Under the pieces are notes generated by a model. It had not been told where the DNA came from. It did no database searches and saw nothing but the letters and a program-made list of their open reading frames with translations. Below, in pieces: positions 24,337 to 34,094 of a stretch of 64,000 nucleotides of DNA; position 1 is the stretch's first letter; each line of letters starts with the position of its first letter. A program made the translations under genes and the position numbers. This DNA comes from Gibbula magus (taxonomy: Eukaryota; Mollusca; Gastropoda; Trochida; Trochidae). Location: assembly GCA_936450465.1 (NCBI GenBank), contig OW388294.1, positions 1,178,001-1,242,000 of the forward strand. Reading direction: 5' to 3'.

Positions 24337-25224
24337 TAGGGGTGCGCAATATAACCGGTTTACCGGTATTAACCGGTTCAAACATGAGATCGGTACGTAT
24401 TGCGATATGCTTGTTGAAAAACGTTTTTTTATAAGCATTCGGAAAAGTTTGTTTCAGTCGGAAATCTTCGTGTATTTCCGTTTTTCACAACGGAAGTCAA
24501 GCGTTTGTTTCAACATGGCTACAGCAGACGACACGAGAGAGTTTACTATCGTGCCTAATAGTAAGGCTAAGGCCACAGTGTGGAAGCATTTTGGTTTGAA
24601 GAAATTTGTATCAGACGACATATTGACAAGAGCATTGCCGTTTGTAAACTTTGCAAAGGCGAAGTTAAATTTTCAGGCGACATTTGAATTCAGTATACAC
24701 TGATGCTTGGATCTGGATCATATGACTATTATGTAGGCAACTATGTCTTATGGCATATTACCTAACTGGACCTAGACTTTATTGAAGATTGAAATTACGA
24801 TATCATAACTTTCAAGATCTGAAAATGTGATGGTTAAGATTGGACCATAATTTTTATTTAATTCCTACATAACATGGACTGACAGGCTCAAATTGACAAG
24901 TTCTTTGTTGTGGCAAACTACTGAATCACCTATAACTTGATTCAGACTTCATTATTTGCTTGATACCTCATGTTTGTGTTCGTGTTTGACTGTTGGGTGT
25001 TTGTTAACTTAAATGATCCGAAAATGTGATGGTTTTGACTTTGGACCATATTTCTTATTTTATTCATAACATGGACTCATTGGACTGACAGGGTCATAAG
25101 GTGAATTTTTGGCAAGTTTCTATGCGAAAAAACATCTTGCAATATATTGCAATGCGTATCGCAATACTAGTGTGCATATCGCAGTATATCACAATATGAA
25201 AAATTCCTGCAATACCCACCCCTA
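24337..25224 (+). mobile_element. hAT-type transposon derivative
   Basis: A perfect 8-bp target duplication, CAATTTAC, lies at 24329-24336 and 25225-25232, and the termini are TAGGGGTGCG and its complement CNCACCCCTA. An 8-bp duplication with TAGGGGTG ends is diagnostic of hAT elements. Subterminal ACCGGTT repeats follow the left end. Sequence before the right end is rich in GCAATA/TATTGC. It retains only the BED-finger start of a transposase. Unit 2 keeps the empty site near 7993. Confidence 0.9.
24514..24703 (+). pseudogene. BED zinc-finger N-terminus of hAT transposase (frameshifted)
   Basis: Starting at an ATG in CAACATGG, the frame reads MATADDTREFTIVPNSKAKA and then VWKHFGLKKF, the start of a ZBED/hAT BED finger. 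The zinc-binding cysteines are not in that frame; they appear one frame over (AVCKLCKGEVKF near 24638-24675), so a one-base indel just before them breaks the finger. The rest of the transposase (dimerisation and catalytic domains) is deleted before the right terminus. A host ZBED gene is unlikely because the frame lies inside the hAT ends. Confidence 0.8.
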
Positions 25225-26437
25225 CAATTTACTAAAATATTTCCCCTGGCAAAACAAACTCTCCCCTACAAGCACTGCTAGAAGATATGGACCTATGACT
25301 AAAGGACATGCTCATACATTTACATTGATGTGTTATTTAGATCAAGAAAATACAGTCATTGACAGTGACAAGTTAAGTATTTCACAACAAATACGACACT
25401 AATAAAATCTGTGTACATTTAACTTAGCGTAATCATGTTCCAGAAAAAAATCACAGGTGAATGTATTTAATGGCTTTAGTCCGAAACTTCTGTTTGATGA
25501 ATGCAAAGTTCCACCTCATTAAGATCAACTTGATGTGTATATAGTATTAGCATATCTTCCATCAATACAATTGAACAATATGTTTTGTATTCCGTGAAAT
25601 AGTGTCATTGTCTTATTGCATTAAGAGACATCAAAGCAAGAGTGCTTTCCTACTTGCCTCTATGCGATCTTATATCTTGTGAAAAAAGTCTTTGAATTTG
25701 TAATATCTGATCTCTCAACATTTCAAAATAGTTCTTTAATCTACAGAATTATGTCACATTGTATTTAACTAAAAGAAGTATCAAATGTTTACTTTCCTCA
25801 TTAGCCAAAAGCAATAAGGTCTTATTGAAATATTAATACAAAATAAGTACTAGTATGTATTCAATGAGTTACAACTTGTCTATGAATAGTGATGGCAACA
25901 TAACTATATTGCATCAGGACATGGTATGTTGCTAGTTTTTCTTCGAACGATGCAGCATATTAACAGTCTTATTGCATAATCGGTTCTCAGGTACATTCTA
26001 CTTAAGTGTTAGTAATACCATATATTGTACTCTACGCATACACAGCACACTGGATACAGAAGCAACATAGAAACGTCATCTGTGTTCATATGTATGTTTT
26101 TGCAAGACTTCACTTTACAGATAGCGAAATGAGAAATACAAACCAGAATAAACTCACTTTAATATTAACCATGAAATGATCAACCACATTATTATTGTGT
26201 TATTGTAAGTCTTCTTTTGACAGCTTGCAATAAATGAGAATATAAAACTGGATATAAATAGATATTTTAGAATATAAAAATGGAGTAGAAAGCCACAGCA
26301 TGGATAATAACAAGCGAAGTGAAACTATGCTATTCATCACAGTTTTGACTCTGGACACATAACAGTGTCTCACTGACAAATCATAAACAAGTCTTAACCC
26401 TTTTCAGAGAATGGAAAAATGGTCAAGCAGTAATCCT

Positions 26438-26636
26438 CACTTACCTAAACCATGTTTAAACACACCTATCACCACAATGTTGCATAGCATTCAACACAGT
26501 TCGTTGTGCATATCCTAGGAGAGAATCCATTAAGCTTGCGAACCCCTTGACACAATATAAACCACTTCACACATCTGCTAGCTGGCTAGCGAATGTTGGC
26601 GAGTGGCTCTGGGGATGCTGGCTTTGGTATATATAA
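26438..26636 (-). promoter_or_regulatory. Putative TATA promoter and first-exon donor, unit 4
   Basis: Minus-strand TATATATA (26629-26636) is followed by a non-coding stretch and then a GTAAGTG donor (plus-strand CACTTAC at 26438-26444). Spacing and flanks match unit 2 closely despite divergence elsewhere. A short upstream frame (LACQHHSVQL) is conserved at DNA level but not as one continuous protein across units. Confidence 0.45.
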
Positions 26637-29360
26637 CTAACTGAACAGAGTGGTGTTGACATGCTAGCGGGATATCGTGCAAGTGACAAGTTGCACAAAG
26701 TAGTACAGAGGTATTGAGATACTGAGAGAGAGGTCCTGCAACTGAAGATGCACGTGATCGTGTTCTGTGAACTGAACCGTAATATATCACATGTCACATG
26801 TCACATGTAACATAAATATCTGTGTTAAAATTGACCTAGATTCAGTGGCTGACTCTTAGGTTGTTGGTTCCAAAATAACAAAGGCTACGTAAGGGAAACT
26901 GCTGGTGCCCCAGTGCCTGTCATTTCCTCATATAATCAAGATGAAGGTCAAACAGCTTGTGAAGTCGATTAACCCTAATTCGTAGTTTCAGTCATCTGTT
27001 ATGCCTCTGGAAATCCAATTGAGTGTGAGCAATCATAGCGTGTTGGTAATGTAATTGGGTTGTTAGTCTGTCATTAAGACCCTAGAGCAAAACAAAAATG
27101 CAGTCTTAAAAATGTTGTTTAGTCTAGTTGCCTCAGTTCAGGTCTTCTATTTTTCATATCAAACATTAAAAAGTAAAATGTTAGTAAAAAATAGTTTCCA
27201 GGGACTATATGTCAGGCAAGGCTGTCCTGTTTTTCATTGATAATCGTAATCCTAATATTAATGCACAAACGGATGATCAAACATCAATGAACGTTATCAC
27301 TATTCAATTATTATGAAAATAGTGATCAATTTATATACTGTAGGAAAATTTACTTTTGTTTTAAAAGAGAGCACATATGTCACATGCGGATGTGGAAGCT
27401 ATATATTTTCCGAAAGAGATTAGTGTTTTTTTAATAAATCCGGATATTTTCAGTTTTGATCAAAACAATTCATTAATGAATACCTAGCGCACATATTGCA
27501 TCTATAACACGTTAAATCCTGAATGGAACATATTTGCAAATTATAGTTGTAATTATATTTTTATAATATAAATTATAGCTGTATTTACATTTTGTAGAGT
27601 CTTTTGTTAGTAAAAACATAAACAAAAATCAATGAAATGTGTACTGAGTGACAAAACTTAAGTGAAACATTCAATTTCACCAGAGGAAATTGACAATTAT
27701 AAATCTTGAGGGGTGTAAAATATAATAGATGTTCTTCAATTCTGGACAACTATTTCCTACATTATGTTATATATATAATTGAACATATATTGGAAAATAA
27801 ACCCATATCATACTTCATAACACACAATCAGACTCAACTGCCACTCAAAGAAAGACTATTATGATTAGAGAAAAGCACATCTTCAATTTTTGAATGACAT
27901 CAGCATTCAACAAACTTTATGATAGTCCGGTGTAAAAATTGACAAACATGTATTTGGGGAATACACAGAACTATTGATTCATTATTACCTTAAAAATGTA
28001 AGTGTTGACATGTCTACCAGTATGTCCTTGCATCAAGGACGATTCTCTTATTTCTCATAAACTGACAAGTCTAAAAGAACTGTGAAATACCACTGCACTG
28101 AATTTACATCAATCAGGAGTAAGAAGAACAATCTATGAAAAAAAGTGTCAAGCATCATGTACTTGTATCACGTTGAACCCTTCCTAAGTTCATTTAAATG
28201 AAGGTTGAAATAAACAATTTTATCACTATTCATTTTGGTCCTGAATGTGGAAATGAGAAACAGGCCCAACTTGAAAATCACAACGATGATATTCATGAAA
28301 ATGAACAGGTATATCAGGACTCAAATATATACTAAAATCATTTCTAAACCCATGAAAATACAAAGTGGAAATAATCCAATGTCTATAGTTTATCTTTTTT
28401 CACAGTTTGACAACAGTTTTTGAAATGTATGTAGATGGAAGCATCACTTTTATGTTTTCCACCAAAATAATTACGTTCTCCATATTAGATTTGCAAAACT
28501 AGTTGTCTGTATCACTTTAATTAAGAAAACATACATTGAACCTACTGAACTGATTTAAAATTGATGTAACACTATCTTTTACTATATGACTTTTTATGCC
28601 TTGAATAATAAAAAAAAACCTTGGAAAAACTCGAGACTTCTCGGGGTTCAGCTATTCAGGCATTACAATGGCATTTACTTTTTTAAGTTATTTTTTGTTT
28701 TCCAACTAGTAGATAAAGACTATAGACATATACTATAGAGACATAGAATGTTCAACCGAAATTGATTTTGTCCTAGGAATTCGCATATTGACAAGCATTT
28801 CTATTTTCACTCGACCCTTCTAAAAATGACAACATAATTATCATTATGAGATTTTATGAGATAATCTTCGTACCAGATCTTTCCTACAAAACGGATGACG
28901 AAATTATGTAACATTCCATGATGTAAAGACTTAATAATGTTGCATTGCATCGCATAAAAGATACGTTCACGATTCATGGTGTTAATATAAAACACATTAT
29001 ATGTCACCTCTTTGGCATTTGTTAATTTAACACCTCGAATCGGGGGATAAAGAGAAGCAGAGACATTAGACTTGCACATGATCACATATATACATACTCT
29101 CATTAGGATATCAATGATTCGATAGCACCAAATAATTGGAAGAGCATTATCAGTCTAAAGAGTCGTTTCCTAAATACTTGACATGTCAATCGTTTTACTG
29201 TGTCTATTACAATGAACATTAATGCCAATAAAACTTTCTTTAGAAACTATAACACACTGCTAGCTCAAGGTCATTGGAAATAAAATATAATATATGGTGT
29301 CATTCCTTTCAATTCCCTAAAATAAAAAATGCCACTTCAGTCACGTTCAATCTTTAATGG

Positions 29361-29682
29361 AGTGAGTGAGTGAGTGAGTGAGTTAGGGTTTAACGCCGCT
29401 TTCAAGATTATTTCACTTATATCGCGGCTGCTAGTATTATGGCAGGGAGAAAGCCCGCAACGCCATGTGGCTATGCATTGCGGTGAAACCTGCGAGCAAC
29501 GGCTGGAACTAGCGAACCATGGGTGGTACTACGCTGAAATTCAGTGAAGCATTGCACCCAAACCTGACTGCGTGTAGAACAGTTCTCTACTGCAGACAAA
29601 GTTGCCATGCCCCTGGCGGGATTCGAACCCCGGACCTCTTGATCCGAAGCCGAACGCGCTAACCACTGCGCTATCCCGCCCC
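29361..29682 (-). mobile_element. tRNA-derived SINE
   Basis: This full-length minus-strand copy has the same head (B box at about 29617-29627 in plus orientation, GGATTCGAACC) and the same tail (GGTTTAACGCCGCTTTCAAG on the plus strand). Target duplications CAATCTTTAATGGAG flank it at about 29348-29362 and from 29683. The body closely matches the copy at 21325, indicating a single active family. Confidence 0.93.
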
Positions 29683-29970
29683 CAATCTTTAATGGAGGTG
29701 AACTCACTGATCATAATTCATAATTTGTGGCGTCAGTCATCTAGTTAATTCTGTCCAAATCCAATGAATCAGAAGCAACCCTGATTCTCATAATCTCCAT
29801 ATCCTAATGTGCAATCACTGTACATGATTGTAATAAATGTGTTTGTGTTACTTGCCGACAATTGTTTGTGTTATTCGAACTAATTAGTTCATAACAACAA
29901 TACTTTTAAAGAAACGCTAATCAGATTGCTTATCTAATACTTGTAATGCGATTTCCAGTTGTTTGAACTA

Positions 29971-30661
29971 CATGTGGTATTGAATTTCAAAACCAATTTG
30001 GACGGCATGTGTGTTCAATTCCCTTTACCTTATTTGATTGTCCGACTTTAAATTACAACTTGCTTTTCATCTTTCTTCAGTACAACCAGGGCCAACTCGA
30101 GGTTCCAAAATTGTGAACATCATTTTGGGCATTGGTGACTATGAAGGGTATTCTAAAAACATCACTCAACAAAAACTACACCAAAACTGCAAAACTAGTT
30201 CCTCCGTCTTGAAAAATTAGGAGGAACCTTCTGCATATAGACGATGTGTAAAGCAGGAGAGGAATGCTTGACTTGTCAGAGTTGACGGCAGATTATCGAA
30301 CCATAAGTAAGTTATTGCAAACACATGAATAAACAAATGTACCACAGGTCATGTGCAATGGCTACTTGTATCCACTAATCTACTGCCAGGCGACTAGTAT
30401 GAATGGCTACTTGTATCCACTAATCCACTGACACGCGACTATTTTTAAGATTTGCATAACTATTACAGAAAATCAATAGGAAGGCATGTTGATTTATCAC
30501 TATTTAAGTATTCCATGAATGGATGAGAGGTTTCTCACACGTCAGAATCAGAAATAAATGCGGTGGAAATTGATCATGAATGCTCAAGAAATAATTATTG
30601 ATTATTTGCGGCATTAAGAAAATTAAACAAATTTAAGTCATTACTTACCAAGATGAATATT
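29971..30661. repeat. Local duplicated segment, copy 1
   Basis: This segment matches 33057-33779 in the same orientation, from TATTGAATTTCAAAACCAAT to AAGATGAATAT, with a few substitutions. An extra partial duplication (ATGGCTACTTGTATCCACTA twice) sits near 30358 and 30403. The two copies are about 3.1 kb apart, with a LINE fragment and a Helitron-like element between them. Confidence 0.8.
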
Positions 30662-31015
30662 TTACGATGAGTTTCTCATATCATTTATCTGACTGAGAAA
30701 CTTTGTTTTCTAATCACATGCACGCTGTTTTTCCCTTATTCTGGCAACCATTCAATACAATGATGTTTTAAAAGTTTCAATGCTTGTATATGAAGGCACC
30801 TTGGCTGAATAAAACATGAGAATCCGAGACAGTATGAGTTAGGAACTGTCAAGAAAGGGTGTTATAAATACCACTGCATGGTTTGCTTATGATTAATTGA
30901 ATAGCTTTCTGCTAAAGCTCTTACTTTTAGATTTTAGGGTACAGTTTTCTTATTAGTATTGGGAATTTTGACCAGTAAAAAAAAATGACGTGAATATGAC
31001 CGGATGTCACAAGGA

Positions 31016-31078
31016 GTGAGTGAGTGAGTGAGTTATTGTTTAACGCCACATCGGCAGTATTGCAGCCATTAGCGGCGA
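31016..31078 (-). mobile_element. 63-bp hairpin-only micro-retroelement
   Basis: In minus sense this is only the LINE 3' hairpin (TCGCCGCTAATGGCTGC to ATGTGGCG, with two changes) and its tail TTAAACAATAACTCACTCAC. It is flanked by ATGTCACAAGGA at 31004-31015 and 31079-31090. Units 2 and 4 show the related uninterrupted target (CCGGATGTCAAAATTAAATG). Its 5' end coincides with the base of the hairpin stem, as in the copies at 33397 and 33817. Confidence 0.9.
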
Positions 31079-31139
31079 ATGTCACAAGGAAATGTGACTG
31101 TTGGATTTGTTATCACACGTTGATATTATATCATTCTTC

Positions 31140-33056
31140 AATTTTTAAAAGCCTGCAATCAGGAAAGCGAGTCTGAAAAAATAATATAACAAGAGAATAA
31201 GTGAGCAAAGCTCACTCATGATACCCCCGCTTTTACATTAACATTGGTCAAAGAGAAATGTTTGAAAATAGCAAAAGGGTATCAATGTTTAAACTTTTGT
31301 ATGAAAAGACCATAACATATATTATTAAAGCAGAGTAAGTATTACACCTCTAAGCATGTTTTAGAAGTAAAAGTCAAAGTGGTTTCGTAACATTTGAACA
31401 ACTAGAAGAGCGTTTGCGGGACACCGCAAAAGCAGAGCAGCTCCGAAACTTTGGGTCTCGCCTTTCCCTGTTCCGCCTTCTCCTCAGCATAACTAAAATG
31501 GGATTCTTTTTGGACCAAAATTTGTTCATTATTCAAGTTATTCTAACAAGTTGAATCATCACTGGGGTCACTTTTCACAAGTTTGTTCTTAAAACCTATT
31601 TCTGATTTCAAAATTGGATCAAAGGATTAACATGGCCTGAACCAATATCTCATGACCTTCACCTTGACCTTAGACCTTCAAGGTCACACCATCACTGATT
31701 ACTTTTCATTGTGTATAACAATCATGCAATGACTCAAAGTGTTCATTTTTAACATAAGGCATATTCACAATAGCATGCTTAAGTTGTGACCTTGCTGTGA
31801 CCTTGACCTTTGACAGATTTTAGCGAAAACTTTTTGAAATCTTGGTCTATCTCCATAGTTGATATATACCAAATAAGAGCCTGACAGCACAAAAACGTTT
31901 GAAGTTATCATGTTTACAAGGATTATTGTAGTAATTAAAGCACTCATGACCTTGACCTTTGACCTTGAATGTGAACATGTCAAAATCATTTACCAGATTT
32001 ATAAGAAAGAAGCTGTGTATATGAGGTGTTAATAGCTTTTTGGAAACAAGTAGTATTTGAGTTATGAGCGGAACCAAAAGTGTGACCATAGACACGCACA
32101 CAAAGACGCTTAAAAGTGGAAAATCTGAAAAAATAATCATGGAATCTGAGGGAAACATAGAAAAGGCACATCTAGGGACCATAAAGTGTACATGTTTAAA
32201 GTTTCATAACAATTGAACAAGTAGTATTTGAGTTATGAGCGGAACCAAAAGTGTTCCGGACGGACGGACGGACGCGCTGAGCGCTATATACCCCCGAATA
32301 CTTCGTAGCGGGGGTATAATTATTGGGAGTTGAGTTTTAAATATGGTGGACGTTCTTCAAGATGGCCTTAGCTTCTGCAGTAAAGATGCTGCTGCCATCA
32401 TGCAGTCTTGAAGCATATGTTGTTGATGGAGTGACAGTTGCTTCTGCAACTGTGGGTCCATCCTTAGAACCGTCAGTGTAAATTGGTTTATAAACTGCAA
32501 AAACAAAGTAGTTCAAAAAATGCCTGTTGAAATATTAATTGGTCTGTATTTGATTTTTTATGAGTAGATAGAGAGAGGTTGACACGGGGACTGACCATGG
32601 CGGAGTGGTAAGTAGACCGTGCTCTTCTATTGTTAGGTCGATATCAGAATCTTCAACATATTGTTGAAGTCTGATACCGATTGGTGGAATTGCTTAAGGT
32701 TTTGAGTTATATAACTGCTGGTATTCTGGATTGAATACGCAGTTGTATGCAGGATTGGAAGGATTATATTTTAGTTTAGTGATATATTGAAGTGCCAGCT
32801 TGATGCGCCTATCTTCAAAAGATGGCTCATCAGCTTCGACGTAGAGACTTTCAACAGGTGATATTCTGAAGGCCCCAAGACAAAGCCTGAGACCCTGGTG
32901 GTGGATAGTATCTAGCATTTTGATATAAGAGGGGCGTGCAGATCCATAGATTATGGATCCATAATCCAGTTTGGAACGGATGAGTGATCGAGTGAGATGA
33001 AGAAGAGTTTCTTCATCTCCACCCCATTTATTATTTGATACGACCTTTAAAAGGTC
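31140..33056 (-). pseudogene. RNase H LINE fragment, split by a Helitron-like element
   Basis: Two pieces, 31140-31187 and 32319-33056, align in order with 12090-12877 of the LINE at 11319, covering RNase H and the RT thumb. Several frameshifts and deletions are visible in the RNase H part. The thumb part keeps an open stretch (LLKVVSNNKWGG, then LGAFRISPVESLYVEADEPS). The element is cut at both ends and is interrupted by the insertion at 31188-32318. It is non-functional. Confidence 0.88.
31188..32318 (-). mobile_element. Helitron-like non-autonomous element (family B/D chimera)
   Basis: In minus sense it starts with a palindrome of the form TATACCCCCGCTACGAAG (32287-32318), then GTCCGTCCGTCCGG, about 1.2 copies of a 171-bp repeat, and a GGTCA-rich body. 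A complete internal terminator follows: hairpin TTTGCGG-TGTC-CCGCAAA, then CTAG at 31402-31405. The sequence continues to a second 15-nt hairpin (GTGAGC-TTT-GCTCAC, about 31201-31216) and stops inside the LINE. No obvious target duplication is visible. Terminal hairpin structure and missing duplication suggest rolling-circle transposition. No Rep/helicase gene is present. Confidence 0.65.
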
Positions 33057-33779
33057 GGTATTGAATTTCAAAACCAATTTGGACGACATGTGTGGTCGAT
33101 TCCCTTTACCTTGTTTGATAGTCCGATTTTAAATTACAACTAACTTTTCATCTTTCTTCAGTATCATATATACAACCAGGGCCAAATCGAGGTTCCATAA
33201 GTGTGAACATCATTTTGGGCATTGGTGACTATGAAGGGTATTCTAAAAACATCACTCAACAAAACTACACAAAAACTGCACAACTAGTTCCTCCGTCTGG
33301 GAAAATTAGGAGGAACCTTATGCATATAGACGATGTGTAAAGCAGGAGAGGTATGCTTGACTTGTCAGAGTTGACGGCAGATTATCGAACCATTAGTGAG
33401 TGAGTGAATGAGTTATTGTTTAACGCCGCTTCGGCAGTATTGCAGCCATTAGCGGCGATCGAACCATTAGTAAGTTATTGCAAACACATGAATCAACAAA
33501 TGTACCACACGTCATGTGCAATGGCTACTTGTATCCACCAATCTACTGACAGGCGACTAGTATCAAGATTTGCATAACTATCACAGAAAATCAATAGGAA
33601 GGCATGTTGATTTATCACTATTGAAGTATTCCATGAATGGATGAGAGGTTTCTCACACCTCAGAATCAGAAACTATTGCGGTGGAAATTGATCTTGAATG
33701 CTCAAGAAATAATTATTGATTATTTGCGGAATTAAGAAAATTAAACAAACTTAAGTCATTACTTAACAAGATGAATATA
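33057..33779. repeat. Local duplicated segment, copy 2
   Basis: This is the second copy of the 29971-30661 segment. It begins exactly where the LINE fragment ends and carries one additional insertion (33397-33457) that copy 1 lacks. The remainder is AT-rich and shows no gene. Confidence 0.8.
33397..33457 (-). mobile_element. 61-bp hairpin-only micro-retroelement
   Basis: It is flanked by ATCGAACCATTAG at 33384-33396 and 33458-33470. The other duplicate (about 30294) reads ATCGAACCATAAGTAAG uninterrupted, proving a clean insertion. The inserted piece is the LINE tail hairpin plus tail only. Its 5' end is at the base of the stem. Confidence 0.93.
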
Positions 33780-33816
33780 CCCGCCACTAGGTACATGTAT
33801 TTCAAAACCGGATATA

Positions 33817-33879
33817 GTGAGTGAGTGAGTGAGTTATTGTTTAACGCCGCTTCGGCAGTATTGCAGCCATAAGCGGCGA
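33817..33879 (-). mobile_element. 63-bp hairpin-only micro-retroelement
   Basis: It is flanked by 14-bp duplications, CAAAACCGGATATA, at 33803-33816 and 33880-33893. In minus sense it begins TCGCCGCTTATGGCTGC and ends with TCAC repeats, so it spans exactly the LINE 3' hairpin and tail. Confidence 0.93.
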
Positions 33880-34094
33880 CAAAACCGGATATATACGGAA
33901 AATAACGACAAATAATGATAAAAACGATTCGTATGTCTCTTCATATTTTATTCATATACAAATATACTGCATATATATAATGTAGAAAATAAAGTCAAAT
34001 TTTTCTACAAAGTCATTGTTTATCACTACAACATTGTTTCATGCCGAGAGGCAAATTTCAAGTGATAGCTTGTGTTGATTTGGGGCCACTTTTG

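Larger units (their letters stand above)
23278..30900. repeat. Tandem unit 4 (subtype L)
   Basis: This unit matches unit 2 from about 7747 onward (TTGTGTGAATTTNGACTGACAA). It is lengthened by a TIR element, a hAT derivative and a SINE. Shared landmarks are the donor at 26438, the GTGTTGACATGCTAGCGG block at 26653, GAAACTGCTGGTG at 26893 (an empty LINE target), and TTATGAAAATAGTGATC near 27312. The sequence between 26900 and 29340 and from 29700 to 30900 shows only AT-rich unit sequence with no supported gene. Confidence 0.75.

Noticed and set aside
24514..24703. Host ZBED gene
   Set aside because: The BED-finger frame lies within hAT termini and an 8-bp target duplication and is frameshifted.
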